Shown in pieces: positions 8,704-18,042 of a stretch of 64,000 nt of DNA; positions within the stretch are counted from its first letter, which is position 1, and each line of letters starts with the position of its first letter. The notes under the pieces are model-generated. The model was given only the letters and a program-made list of their open reading frames with translations, had not been told where the DNA came from and ran no database searches. Position numbers and translations under genes: made by a program. Source of the stretch: an uncultured Alphaproteobacteria bacterium (GTDB lineage: Bacteria; Pseudomonadota; Alphaproteobacteria; HIMB59); contig CACCLU010000002.1 in NCBI GenBank assembly GCA_902546975.1, positions 248,001 to 312,000 of the forward strand, given 5' to 3'.

Positions 8704-9567
8704 ATGGCAGTAAAACATCATGACCCAATAGGTAGATACGTTACCATCGAGGTAGATGGTCAACAGTATAAAGTCTTTTATCTTTCAAATGGAAAAGGCA
8801 CTCCATTAGTATGTCAGCATACTGCTGGATGCCACAATCATCAGTGGAGAGGATTACTGGAAGATGAAGAAATTACTCAAAATTATCAAGTTATCGCTTA
8901 CGACCTTCCAAGACATGGTAAATCAGATCCACCTCATAATACAGAATGGTGGAAAGAGGAGTACAAATTAACAGCAGAGCATTACTGTAATTTTATTGTA
9001 GAACTTTGTAAGGCCTTAGACCTTGAAAACCCTATATTTATGGGTTCTTCTTTTGGAGGAAACGTGGCTCTTCAATTAGCTCTGAAGTATCCTAATAAAT
9101 TTAAAGCTGTCATTCCTGTCGAGGCTGCGCATTATTCCCCTGGCTTTTATATTGATTGGTGGAGGCATCCTCATGCCAATGCAGCTCAAGTGTGTGGTAG
9201 TGGTGTTTGGGATTTAATGGCCCCACAATCTCCAGATATGGATAGATGGTTAACTTGGCATTATTACACTCAAGGATCAGAGGCTTTTAAAGGAGACCTT
9301 CATTTTTATTCAGTTGATCATGATTTAAGAGATGAGCTTCAAAATATCGATGGTCACAAGTGCCCTGTTATCATGCTGACTGGTACTTATGACTACCTAA
9401 CCCCTCCCGAAGCAACAGAAGATACTGCCAGACAAATAAAAGGAGGAGTTTATATTGAAATGAGAGATATTGGTCATTTCCCGATGAGTGAAAACCATGA
9501 AGTCTTTAGAGTATATTTATTAGAGGCACTCAGAATTATTAAGGAAAAGACTGATTACAACTCTTAA
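8704..9567 (+). CDS. Alpha/beta hydrolase
   Basis: A 287-residue soluble hydrolase. The nucleophile elbow MGSSFGG places Ser116, with Asp230 (in TGTYDYLTPP) and His258 (in DIGHFPMSENHE) as likely remaining members of the triad; the oxyanion region is CQHTAGCHNHQW near residues 37-48. The family includes esterases, lactonases and C-C hydrolases, and the substrate cannot be deduced. Position between the SCP2-like gene and a sodium:solute symporter suggests it acts on the compound imported by that symporter or on a lipid-like ligand. Start chosen at the ATG behind an AAAGGAA-like ribosome site. Confidence 0.85.
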   Translation: MAVKHHDPIGRYVTIEVDGQQYKVFYLSNGKGTPLVCQHTAGCHNHQWRGLLEDEEITQNYQVIAYDLPRHGKSDPPHNTEWWKEEYKLTAEHYCNFIVELCKALDLENPIFMGSSFGGNVALQLALKYPNKFKAVIPVEAAHYSPGFYIDWWRHPHANAAQVCGSGVWDLMAPQSPDMDRWLTWHYYTQGSEAFKGDLHFYSVDHDLRDELQNIDGHKCPVIMLTGTYDYLTPPEATEDTARQIKGGVYIEMRDIGHFPMSENHEVFRVYLLEALRIIKEKTDYNS

Positions 9568-9581
9568 TTCAAGTTTGAGTT

Positions 9582-11636
9582 ATGGTCGCTAATCTTTATT
9601 GGTTTTTTTTCTTTCTTGTCCTTTATATAAGCTTTTGTCTTTTTTGGGGAGCTAGAACTCTTAGAAAAAATAAAACCCCTGAGGCTTACTATTTAGCAGA
9701 TAGAAGTGTATCTCCTTGGGTATTCTTTTTCTCTGCAACAGTAACTACATTTGCAGGCATAACTATCATTTCTTTTCCATCATTAATTTATGCAGATGGA
9801 TACTCTTTTCTAGCTACTGCTGCAATTGTAATAACAATTCCTCTCGGAAGTATACTATTTTTTAAAAGGCAGTGGATGCTAAGTAGAAAATTTAATTTTA
9901 TCACTCCAGGAGAGATGTATTATAAATATTATCAAAGTAATACTCTTAGAATTGTAGTACTAATAATCGGATTATTTTTTGCTGTTCCATTTCTTGGTAT
10001 AATTATTGGATCAACAGGTAATGTTGTAGAGTTTATTAGCGGAGGTGAAATAACTAGAGACTCTGCAATGTGGGCACTAACTGCTGTTGTCTTATTTTAC
10101 ATAGTATCTGGTGGATTTAAACCCATGGTGAGTGTAGGCGTTGTTCAATCATGGTTATTTTTTGTTTTTTTCTTAGCACTTGGTGTTGGTGTATTTAATT
10201 ACTTAGGAGGTTTAAGTTTTTTTGAAGACCTATCTATGGCGAATAGCTTTATATCTTTCGGAGCTTGGGGAACTACTGGAGGTTACGGAGGCGGCGATAT
10301 TTCAGGATATTTCAACGTTCCTGGTGTAATTCAGTGGGTTGCAGGTATTGGAAAAAACAACCCATTAGGAGGACCTTGGACAGCAGTTATGATTTTATCC
10401 TTTACTCTCTCTTATATGGGTATTGTGCTTTCTCCTACATTTTCGATGTGGAGCTATTCAGTAAAATCACCGAGGTCATTTTATTTTTATCAAGTTTGGG
10501 GTTCAGGTGCTGTTGTTGGAATATTTTTATTTATATTCGCCCCTTTATTAGGTGTAGGAGCACATCTTCTTGGAGCTAATAGTATTGTTAATTCAAATGG
10601 TTTTGCCATTAACCAAATATTCCCTGAGTTAAGTCTACAAAATATATCATCTTTAATTTATGTGTTTGTTGAAAGTTTCAGTAATCTCTCACCAATCATT
10701 GTTGGATTTTTAGCAATATCCATAATTGCTGCTCTTCAATCTACATTATCTGCTTTTTTAATGACTTCAGGCAGCATGGTGGCAAGAGATCTCTATAGAC
10801 CATATATCGATAGTAACCCTACATGGAAAAGGGAGTTATTAGTTGCTAGGTTAGCGATGTTGTTATTGAGTTTAGCGGCACTGTATCTTGCAACTTTTTT
10901 TGAAACTTCTCTAATACTACTTGGTGGATTAGCAATCGCTTTTGGTTTCCAATTGTTTCCTGTTTTACTTGGAATGCTTTGGTTTAAATGGATCACAAGA
11001 GGCGGGGCAATTCTAGGACTCATCACCGGATTAGGTTTTGTAACTTTAGCTGAAACTTTTGGTCATAAGTTAACAGGAAATTCTCTTCCTTGGGGGCGAT
11101 GGCCATTAACAATCTACTCTGGTTTATGGGGTTTATTCTTTAATGTGATTGTATGTTTTTTATCCTCTATATTTGCAAGTAATGATACAGATAAAGAACA
11201 CCGAGCGTCATTTCATGATTTTTTAAATGAACATATGGGTATTCACCCATCAAGAAAAAAAATAAAATCCCTTGCTTATGTCCTCTTTTTAATTTGGGCA
11301 TTCTTTTCTATCGGCCCGGGTTTAATTTTTGGAAACTTAATATTTGGTAGTGCGGATCAAAGTTATGATAATTGGGTGATGGGAGTTCCTTCACTATGGG
11401 CTTACCAAATAATTTGGTGGGTAGCGGGTATATTTCTAATTTGGTTTTTAGCCAATAAGATGGACTTATCGACTTTGCCAAAGAAACCCATATTAAATGG
11501 TGATGAACATTTGGCACCTGATGATGTTGAGGAGCAAGGAAACTATATTGATAGAATGGGAGGCGGATATGGTTGGCCACTTATATTAATAGGAATGGCT
11601 GTGGCAACTGTAATACTTTCCGTTTATGCATTATGA
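9582..11636 (+). CDS. Sodium:solute symporter (SSS family)
   Basis: A 684-residue inner-membrane transporter with about 13-14 hydrophobic helices. The N-terminal segment AYYLADRSVSPWVFFFSATVTTFAG (residues about 35-58, here abbreviated by its ends) is the first SSS signature, and QSTLSAFLMTSGSMVARDLY near residue 387 is the second (helix 8, sodium-site region). It is longer than PutP/PanF, with an extended C-terminal part reminiscent of larger SSS proteins. It follows the alpha/beta hydrolase by 14 bases and closes the rhodopsin row. Sodium-driven uptake of a small organic solute is expected; the substrate is unknown. Confidence 0.88.
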   Translation: MVANLYWFFFFLVLYISFCLFWGARTLRKNKTPEAYYLADRSVSPWVFFFSATVTTFAGITIISFPSLIYADGYSFLATAAIVITIPLGSILFFKRQWMLSRKFNFITPGEMYYKYYQSNTLRIVVLIIGLFFAVPFLGIIIGSTGNVVEFISGGEITRDSAMWALTAVVLFYIVSGGFKPMVSVGVVQSWLFFVFFLALGVGVFNYLGGLSFFEDLSMANSFISFGAWGTTGGYGGGDISGYFNVPGVIQWVAGIGKNNPLGGPWTAVMILSFTLSYMGIVLSPTFSMWSYSVKSPRSFYFYQVWGSGAVVGIFLFIFAPLLGVGAHLLGANSIVNSNGFAINQIFPELSLQNISSLIYVFVESFSNLSPIIVGFLAISIIAALQSTLSAFLMTSGSMVARDLYRPYIDSNPTWKRELLVARLAMLLLSLAALYLATFFETSLILLGGLAIAFGFQLFPVLLGMLWFKWITRGGAILGLITGLGFVTLAETFGHKLTGNSLPWGRWPLTIYSGLWGLFFNVIVCFLSSIFASNDTDKEHRASFHDFLNEHMGIHPSRKKIKSLAYVLFLIWAFFSIGPGLIFGNLIFGSADQSYDNWVMGVPSLWAYQIIWWVAGIFLIWFLANKMDLSTLPKKPILNGDEHLAPDDVEEQGNYIDRMGGGYGWPLILIGMAVATVILSVYAL

Positions 11637-11741
11637 TGATAAAATACACAAAATTGAGGAGGAATAAGAATTTTTCGTATTGTGTTTCATTATTTGGAAC
11701 AAAAAACTGTGCGAAAGGTTAACTATATCTAAAATAGATTT
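11637..11741 (+). promoter_or_regulatory. Leader region before the dimethylformamidase-like genes
   Basis: This 105-base gap holds a perfect Shine-Dalgarno-like GAGGAGG at 11656-11662, but no ATG/GTG/TTG start follows at the right distance. An ATT seven bases downstream would open a 20-codon frame ending before 11742. It may be a vestigial gene start, a leader peptide with a rare start, or chance. No clear -35/-10 pair could be fixed. Confidence 0.3.
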
Positions 11742-12170
11742 ATGTCTGATTACAGCTATAAGCACCCGTCAAACGTCCAATTAAATAAAGGACATAAACA
11801 CACTGATGATTTTATTACCAAAAAATACATATTAAAAATGCTGAGAGATCCTCAGAAATTAAAATCTCTAATTGAAGAGCATAGAGCAACTCCAATTGGA
11901 AGGGCTGCTACTCGAGACCACGGCGTGATTCAGCACAGTCAAGATCTCCAAACATTATTAGATAAGTTAAGAAGAGGAAGTAAAGAAAATGGTTTTGTAA
12001 CTGTTTGTTTAAGAAGGCATGAAGATTATAGAGTTGGAATAACAACAGGAGTTAGAGGTGAGCCAGTTGAAATTACTGAAGACTCTTATTCATCTGAAGA
12101 AGCATGTGAACATGCAATATTTTTAAAAAGAATTAACAGACTACTTGAGGAGTATAGCGGGGAAGAGTAA
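11742..12170 (+). CDS. N,N-dimethylformamidase small-subunit-like protein
   Basis: A 142-residue protein resembling the alpha (small) subunit of Paracoccus/Alcaligenes dimethylformamidase in length (about 132 in those enzymes) and in its C-terminal pattern EEACEHAIFLKRINRL, which corresponds to the EEAMHAVFLRRI-type helix of that subunit. A central RHEDYRVGITTGVRGEPVE-like strand segment is also shared. The start overlaps no upstream gene, and the stop overlaps the ATG of the large subunit by one base, the classic small-large order. The true substrate in marine homologues is unknown; the enzyme class hydrolyses formamides or similar amides. Confidence 0.72.
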   Translation: MSDYSYKHPSNVQLNKGHKHTDDFITKKYILKMLRDPQKLKSLIEEHRATPIGRAATRDHGVIQHSQDLQTLLDKLRRGSKENGFVTVCLRRHEDYRVGITTGVRGEPVEITEDSYSSEEACEHAIFLKRINRLLEEYSGEE

Positions 12171-14524
12171 TGTTAAAAATAACAGGTTATAGTGATAAGT
12201 ACTCAGCTCACCCTGGCGAGGAGGTTAAATTTTATATTAATGCTGAATACAATGACAGTTATGAAGTTCAATTAGTCCGCTTAATACACGGTGATACAAA
12301 TCCTGAAGGCCCAGGATATAAAGAGGCCGAAATAGATGCTAGTTGCAATGGAACCTATCAAGGGAAAAACCAGAGAATACATGGTGGATCATATATCATC
12401 ATGCCCCAACACGATAATTTAAATTTAGAAAGCTTCACTATGCAGGCTTACATTTTCCCAACCACCCCTGACAAAGGCAGACAAGGAATTTTCACCAAAT
12501 TTAATGAAGAAGAAAAAAAAGGCTATGGCCTTTTCGTTAATGATGAAGGCTGTTTATCTGTAGAAATTGGTGATGGCTCTCAGGTTGTTACTGTCTCCTC
12601 AGAAAAAAAGCTTTTAAGAAAGGTCTGGTATCTGGTTATTGCAACATTTGATGCTCAATCGAGAAGGCTTACCCTTCATCAAGAACCTAGAGTTACATCT
12701 ACAAATGGTGGCTTGGGTATGGCTATTTTGAATCCAATTGAAGAAACCTCAGCTATTATTGAGACCACTAGCTCAGTTTTACCTGCTGCTAATGACGCTC
12801 CATTGTTAATAGCTGCCACAACACTTAACAATAGATCAGGCAGACATATTTCTGGTGGACATTTTAAAGAGGTACCTCACCCTATTGAATTACCTGAGCA
12901 AACAAAGACATTTAATGGAAAGATAGACAGACCTAGATTATCTAATATTGCGCTATCGAAGGCTGAAATTGAAACACTTGCATCAAGCTATGATGAGTGT
13001 AATACCACTGTCAGGTCAACAGTCGTAGGTGCCTGGGATTTTCATGCGAATATTGGCAAAAACATTGCCTCAACAAAGATTGTTGATACTTCTCCAAATA
13101 ATCACCACGGATTTATTATTAATATGCCAAACAGAGGTATGACAGGACATAACTGGACAGCGGATGAAATGGTTTTCCATCATAAACCTGAGGAATACGG
13201 TGCAATTCATTTTCATGACGATGATATAGACGATGCAAGATGGGATGTAGACTTTACTTTAAAAGTACCTGAGGGATTAAAAAGTGGTGTCTACGCTGCA
13301 AGACTAAGAGTAGACGGACGAGAGGAATCAGAAAATGAGGACTATATTCCATTTTGTGTTAAACCTCCCAAGGGGACAGCAACTGCAAAAACTTTATTCT
13401 TATTGCCTACTAATAGTTACATGGCTTACTCCAATGATAATCTTGGAACCAACTCTGTGGTAGCACAATTGCTTGCAGGTAAAGTGCCTGTGCTTGAGCC
13501 GGCAGATTTATATTTAAATGAACATAGAGAATACGGGCTATCAACTTATTCACTTCACTCAGACGGGCATGGTGTATCAATATCGTCAAGACTAAGACCA
13601 ATCCTTAATATGAGACCCAAATACAGACATTGGCTTTCTCCTTCATTATGGCAACTCAATGCCGACTTACATCTTACTGATTGGCTAGAAGAAAAAGGTT
13701 TTGATTTTGATGTTCTCACAGACGAGGATTTGGAACATGAAGGTATAAATTTATTAAATCGTTATAAAGTTGTGATGACTGGAAGTCACCCTGAGTATTC
13801 ATCTGAGAAATATATGGATGCTCTAGAGTCATATCAAATGCAGGGTGGTAGATGTTTTTATCTAGGATCAGATGGATTTTATTGGATTAGTGAGTATCAT
13901 CCTGACAACCCTAATATTACCGAAGTTCGAAAAGGTGAAGCAGGTACAAGAGCATGGACATCTAACCCAGGTGAATACAATAATGCTTTTGATGGTAAAT
14001 ATGGAGGTATGTGGAGAGCTCGAGGAAGAATACCTTCTAAAGTTTGTGGGTTAACTTTTACATCTTATGGATTTGACGTGTCCTCATACTACAAAAGAGA
14101 AGAAGATAGTTTTAAACCTGAATGTTCATGGATCTTTGAGGGGATTGGAGCAGATGAGGTGATTGGTGATTTTGGTTTAGTTGGTGGAGGAGCTGCCGGT
14201 TTGGAGTTAGACAGATACGACTTAGAATTTGGAACTCCACATAATGCTTATTATTTGGCTCGCTCGCAGGATCACTCTAATATGATGTTGCAAGTTAACG
14301 AGGAAATACATTTTGCTGTTCGTGGTTACTATGGTGGTGGTCATGAAAATCCAATGGTCAGAGCTGATATGATTTACTATAAAACACCTAACAATGGAGC
14401 AATGTTTGCACCAGGGTCTTTGGCTTGGTGCGGTAGTCTCTCACATAATAATTACAATAATAATGTCTCTAGAATAATGGAAAATACACTTAAAGGTTTC
14501 TTAAAGGACGGGCCTTTACCTTAA
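12170..14524 (+). CDS. N,N-dimethylformamidase large-subunit-like iron amidohydrolase
   Basis: A 784-residue protein matching the beta subunit of dimethylformamidase. It has an N-terminal beta domain, a LamG/concanavalin-like domain (about 85-280, with residues such as FTMQAYIFPT and GKIDRPRLSNIALS) and a large C-terminal catalytic domain starting near 400 (TLFLLPTNSYMAYSND). In the Paracoccus enzyme, iron is held by two Tyr and one Glu (Tyr399, Tyr440, Glu521). By spacing and motif, the likely equivalents here are Tyr420 (or Tyr417), Tyr460 (STYSLHSDG) and Glu542 (GSHPEYSS). These residue matches are inference. The downstream cupin and lactonase genes suggest a catabolic pathway for an unknown amide. 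Confidence 0.82.
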   Translation: MLKITGYSDKYSAHPGEEVKFYINAEYNDSYEVQLVRLIHGDTNPEGPGYKEAEIDASCNGTYQGKNQRIHGGSYIIMPQHDNLNLESFTMQAYIFPTTPDKGRQGIFTKFNEEEKKGYGLFVNDEGCLSVEIGDGSQVVTVSSEKKLLRKVWYLVIATFDAQSRRLTLHQEPRVTSTNGGLGMAILNPIEETSAIIETTSSVLPAANDAPLLIAATTLNNRSGRHISGGHFKEVPHPIELPEQTKTFNGKIDRPRLSNIALSKAEIETLASSYDECNTTVRSTVVGAWDFHANIGKNIASTKIVDTSPNNHHGFIINMPNRGMTGHNWTADEMVFHHKPEEYGAIHFHDDDIDDARWDVDFTLKVPEGLKSGVYAARLRVDGREESENEDYIPFCVKPPKGTATAKTLFLLPTNSYMAYSNDNLGTNSVVAQLLAGKVPVLEPADLYLNEHREYGLSTYSLHSDGHGVSISSRLRPILNMRPKYRHWLSPSLWQLNADLHLTDWLEEKGFDFDVLTDEDLEHEGINLLNRYKVVMTGSHPEYSSEKYMDALESYQMQGGRCFYLGSDGFYWISEYHPDNPNITEVRKGEAGTRAWTSNPGEYNNAFDGKYGGMWRARGRIPSKVCGLTFTSYGFDVSSYYKREEDSFKPECSWIFEGIGADEVIGDFGLVGGGAAGLELDRYDLEFGTPHNAYYLARSQDHSNMMLQVNEEIHFAVRGYYGGGHENPMVRADMIYYKTPNNGAMFAPGSLAWCGSLSHNNYNNNVSRIMENTLKGFLKDGPLP

Positions 14525-14527
14525 ACT

Positions 14528-14887
14528 ATGAAAAAACAAAATATGCAGGAGATTCCATGGGGGAAAGAGACACTTGGCGCTCTGGATACTCCGTTAAATG
14601 AATTAGAAAAAAAAGCACTTCAAAATCTAGACATCGATAAATTAAACGATATGGCAGAGTGCCTTTTTGCTTTGAATAATAGACATTATGGTCCTATTCC
14701 TGGGACATATATGGTCATGTGTGTTGAACCCGGTAAAACCTGGTGTGTTGGACAGCTCAGTGCTGATAGAGCAAAACCTTTTGTTCTTTTTCCTGAACTT
14801 GTTTTCGACTCAGTTGAAAAAGCAACAAAAGCTGCCGAAGCTCTTAAGGCTGAAAAAGCTGAGAGCGTACCCTGTAGAAATATCTAA
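14528..14887 (+). CDS. Conserved-looking protein of unknown function
   Basis: A 119-residue soluble protein that I do not recognise. It contains a middle segment GPIPGTYMVMCVEPGKTWCVGQ that looks like a compact beta fold with two Cys, followed by an Ala/Lys-rich helix. It starts 3 bases after the dimethylformamidase-like large subunit and ends just before the cupin gene, so it belongs to that transcription unit. No signal peptide or membrane segment is visible. Confidence 0.6.
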   Translation: MKKQNMQEIPWGKETLGALDTPLNELEKKALQNLDIDKLNDMAECLFALNNRHYGPIPGTYMVMCVEPGKTWCVGQLSADRAKPFVLFPELVFDSVEKATKAAEALKAEKAESVPCRNI

Positions 14888-14891
14888 CGAC

Positions 14892-15167
14892 ATGGCTAAA
14901 GCCAATGTCATGATTGATAATCAAAAAACTAGAGTTACAGAGTGGTCTTTTGAAGTTGGGGACTCAACTGGCCAGCATATTCATGAATACGATTATGTGG
15001 TAGTGCCCTTGTTAGATGGGGAGCTAAAAATTGTTAATCATGATGGTGAGGAGACAATTTCAAAACTAGCAAAAGGTGGATCCTACTTTAGAGAAAAGGG
15101 AGTTAACCACAATGTATTTAATAACAATGATTTTATTTATAAATTTATTGAGATAGAATTTAAGTAG
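14892..15167 (+). CDS. Small single-domain cupin protein
   Basis: A 91-residue protein with cupin features: GQHIHEYDYVVVPLLDGELKI provides a His-x-His-x3-5-Tyr/Glu-type metal-site motif near residues 30-50, and GGSYFREKGVNHNVFN near 65-80 gives the second motif with a His. The same frame extends upstream to 14688, but that part lies inside the preceding gene; the ATG at 14892, 4 bases after that gene's stop, is the sensible start. Small cupins of this sort bind metals or sugars, or act as isomerases. It ends one base before the metallo-beta-lactamase gene. Confidence 0.78.
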   Translation: MAKANVMIDNQKTRVTEWSFEVGDSTGQHIHEYDYVVVPLLDGELKIVNHDGEETISKLAKGGSYFREKGVNHNVFNNNDFIYKFIEIEFK

Positions 15168-16121
15168 ATGGAAAAAAAATTAAGCATTAGTTACAAAAAA
15201 TCTGATTTAGATCAATTTGATAAAATTATTACAAATAAACAAACAGATCAAAAAGTAAAAGAATATTCCATAAAAGAAGCAATCGAAGAGTCAAAAAAAG
15301 AATATAGTCACTTAACGAACTCACAAGTTTCTACTGACATGAGGCTCTATATGTTCCAGACCGGAACTCTAAAAACAAAAATGAAATATATTAAAATGAA
15401 TCAATCTAATGAGGACTTTGAGATACCTGTTCCATGGTTTTTGATAAGACACCCAAAAGGGGATGTGGTCATTGACGGAGGCAATGCAAAAGAGGTCAGT
15501 GATGATAAACATGCTCATTGGGGTTCTGTTGTTGCGGCTTATGATCCAATTATGGGAAAAACTGAAAATTGTATTGATCAACTTAACTCTATTGGGGTTA
15601 ATCCAGCAGGTATAAGATATGTCTTACATTCTCATCTTCACCTCGATCACTCAGGTGGTGTTGGAAGGTTTCCTAATGCAACACACCTAGTTCAACAAAA
15701 GGAATATGATTATGCTTTTAATCCTGATTGGTTCTCAAAGCCTGCATATATTAGAAAAGACTTTGATAAACCTGGAATTAATTGGAAATTTTTAAGAGAT
15801 AAAAATGATGATTTTTATGACTTATATGGCGACGGATCAATAATTGTAATTTTTACTCCGGGGCATGCACCGGGCCATCAGTCTTTTTTAATTAATTTAC
15901 CAAATTCAGGTTATGTATTGCTTACTATAGATGCAGCTTACACAATGGATCATTGGAACAATTTAACACTACCAGGTCTTGTTTGCTCTGCTGTTGACGT
16001 TGTTGACTCTGTAAAAAAACTCAAAAAAATTGCAAAAGACAAAAATGCTACAGTAGTCACAGGGCACGACCCGCATGCTTGGGAAGAATTTAAAAAAGCC
16101 CCAATGTTTTATTACGACTAA
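15168..16121 (+). CDS. Metallo-beta-lactamase-fold hydrolase (N-acyl homoserine lactonase-like)
   Basis: A 317-residue soluble enzyme. The zinc motif H-x-H-x-D-H is complete (His156, His158, Asp160, His161 in HSHLHLDHSGG), followed by TPGHAPGHQSF and a GHDPHAW motif near the C-terminus, all typical of the AttM/BlcC-type lactonase branch. An N-terminal extension of about 60 residues precedes the fold. Many members open gamma-lactones rather than quorum signals, so a catabolic lactonase working beside XylA and the aldo/keto reductase is plausible. It abuts the cupin gene upstream and xylA 3 bases downstream. Confidence 0.82.
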   Translation: MEKKLSISYKKSDLDQFDKIITNKQTDQKVKEYSIKEAIEESKKEYSHLTNSQVSTDMRLYMFQTGTLKTKMKYIKMNQSNEDFEIPVPWFLIRHPKGDVVIDGGNAKEVSDDKHAHWGSVVAAYDPIMGKTENCIDQLNSIGVNPAGIRYVLHSHLHLDHSGGVGRFPNATHLVQQKEYDYAFNPDWFSKPAYIRKDFDKPGINWKFLRDKNDDFYDLYGDGSIIVIFTPGHAPGHQSFLINLPNSGYVLLTIDAAYTMDHWNNLTLPGLVCSAVDVVDSVKKLKKIAKDKNATVVTGHDPHAWEEFKKAPMFYYD

Positions 16122-16124
16122 TTT

Positions 16125-17432
16125 ATGTCTGATTATTTCAAAGATATACCTACAATTAAATATGAAGGTAGAGACTCTACTAATCCACTTTCATTTAAAT
16201 TTTATGATGCTAATAAAAAAATTCTAGGAAAAACATTAGAGGAACATCTGAGAATGGCAGTATGTTACTGGCACACTTTTAATTGGCCAGGGGGTGACCC
16301 TTTTGGAGGACAGACATTTTTAAGACCATGGATGGAAGCAGGAGATAAAATAGAACAAGCAAAAGATAAGCTCAATAATGCATTCGATTTTTTTGAAAAA
16401 TTAGGAATACCATATTTCTGTTTTCATGATGTAGATATTGCTCCAGAGGGTAAAAGTTTTTCGGAGACAGAAAAAATTCAAAAAACCATTATCGATGAAA
16501 TTTCAAAAAAACTTGAAACAAGCAAAGTAAAACTTCTTTGGGGAACAGCAAATTTATTTAGCCACCGCAGGTACATGTCTGGTGCTGCTACTAATCCTGA
16601 TCCTGATGTTTTTCAATATGCAGCTGCTCAAGTGAAGATGTGTATGGAAAATACAATGTTTTTAGGTGGACAAAATTATGTTTTATGGGGAGGCAGAGAG
16701 GGTTACGAAACAATTTTAAATACTAATATGAAACAAGAATATGATCAGCTTGGTAGATTTTTGAACATGGTAGCTGAGCATAAGCACAAAATTGGTTTCA
16801 AGGGTTTACTTCTGATTGAGCCGAAACCCCATGAGCCAACGAAACATCAATATGATTTTGACTCTGCTAATGTTTTTGCATTTCTTCAAAAATATGGTTT
16901 GGAAAGAGAATTCAAGCTAAATATCGAACAAAATCACGCTATTTTAGCAAAACATTCATTCGAGCACGAGATTGCATATGCACTTTCCAATGACATCTTT
17001 GGGAGTATTGATATTAACAGAGGAGACTATTTAGTAGGATGGGACACAGACCAATTCCCAAACAATGTTGAAGAATTAGTTTTGCCTTTTTACTACATTT
17101 TTAAAAATGGTGGTTTTTCCTCAGGAGGTCTTAACATGGATGCTAAGATTAGAAGACAATCAATAGATCCTGAGGATCTATTCTATGCGCACATTGGCTC
17201 TATGGATACTTGTGCTAGAACTCTTATTGCTGTTGAAAAAATGATTAATGATGGAAGTTATGAAAATTTTTTAAAACAAAGATATGAACAGTGGGCCTCT
17301 GAAAAACAACTCATGACTTCAATGTCTCTTGAAGATATTCATAAAAATGTCATTGCTAAAAATATAAACCCTCAACCAAAGTCCGGTCGCCAAGAATATC
17401 TTGAAAATCTAATTAATTCTTTTGTCGATTGA
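16125..17432 (+). CDS. xylA: Xylose isomerase
   Basis: A 435-residue TIM-barrel enzyme, full length for class II XylA, converting D-xylose to D-xylulose with two divalent metals. Seen motifs include [13 protein letters not shown] near residue 45, [12 protein letters not shown] near 100 with the catalytic His, [18 protein letters not shown] near 230 with metal ligands, and a GWDTDQFP segment near 305. No xylulokinase is adjacent; a HAD phosphatase and an aldo/keto reductase follow instead. That makes a different aldose or a reversible role possible, since XylA is known to accept several aldoses. Confidence 0.93.
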   Translation: MSDYFKDIPTIKYEGRDSTNPLSFKFYDANKKILGKTLEEHLRMAVCYWHTFNWPGGDPFGGQTFLRPWMEAGDKIEQAKDKLNNAFDFFEKLGIPYFCFHDVDIAPEGKSFSETEKIQKTIIDEISKKLETSKVKLLWGTANLFSHRRYMSGAATNPDPDVFQYAAAQVKMCMENTMFLGGQNYVLWGGREGYETILNTNMKQEYDQLGRFLNMVAEHKHKIGFKGLLLIEPKPHEPTKHQYDFDSANVFAFLQKYGLEREFKLNIEQNHAILAKHSFEHEIAYALSNDIFGSIDINRGDYLVGWDTDQFPNNVEELVLPFYYIFKNGGFSSGGLNMDAKIRRQSIDPEDLFYAHIGSMDTCARTLIAVEKMINDGSYENFLKQRYEQWASEKQLMTSMSLEDIHKNVIAKNINPQPKSGRQEYLENLINSFVD

Positions 17433-17436
17433 GTCG

Positions 17437-18042
17437 ATGAAAATTACAAAATTTCTATTTGATTTAGGTAATGTTTTTTTTGATTGGGATCCACATTATG
17501 TATTTAAAAATATTATTCCTGATCAAACTAAAAGAGAATATTTTATAAATACAATCGCGTTCCCTCATTTAGATATGAGATGCGATGCTGGAGTAAAAAT
17601 TGATGACGTAGTTAAAGATGCAATAAAAAATTTCCCTAATTATGAGAATGAAATAAAGCAATATTATCCAAATCACAGGAATATGGTTAACGGGGTTTAT
17701 CAAGATACAGTTGATATTTTTCGAAAAATAAAATCAAGTGGTTACCCCTGCTATGTCTTGTCAAATTGGTCAGATGAGACCTATGAGGGTATGGAAGATC
17801 AACACCCATTCCTGAAAGAATTTGATGATAAAATTATCTCTGGTAGAGAGTTTTTAGTAAAACCAGACCCTGAAATTTATAAATTAGCGATTTCAAGATT
17901 TAATTTAACACCTGAACAAACTCTTTTCATTGATGATCGTATTGAAAATATTGAGGCGGCGCAATCACTTGGCTTTCAAACTATTCATTTAACTGACCCA
18001 CTGACAATTAAAAGTCAAATAGCAAATCATATAATTGTTTAA
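17437..18042 (+). CDS. HAD-superfamily phosphatase
   Basis: About 201 residues. HAD motif I is FDLGNVFFDWDP, motif II is around SNWSDETYEG, motif III is KPDPEIY, and motif IV is FIDDRIENIEAA. This arrangement matches subfamily IA sugar-phosphate phosphatases such as YihX. A TTG 15 bases upstream inside the end of xylA is possible, but the ATG at 17437, 4 bases past the xylA stop, gives the normal N-terminus (MKITKFLFDLGNV). Its likely substrate is a sugar phosphate. The 3' end overlaps the TTG start of the next gene. Confidence 0.85.
   Translation: MKITKFLFDLGNVFFDWDPHYVFKNIIPDQTKREYFINTIAFPHLDMRCDAGVKIDDVVKDAIKNFPNYENEIKQYYPNHRNMVNGVYQDTVDIFRKIKSSGYPCYVLSNWSDETYEGMEDQHPFLKEFDDKIISGREFLVKPDPEIYKLAISRFNLTPEQTLFIDDRIENIEAAQSLGFQTIHLTDPLTIKSQIANHIIV

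Noticed and set aside
14688-14891. Upstream extension of the cupin gene frame
   Set aside because: It overlaps the preceding gene in another frame; the ATG at 14892 fits gene spacing and the cupin fold.
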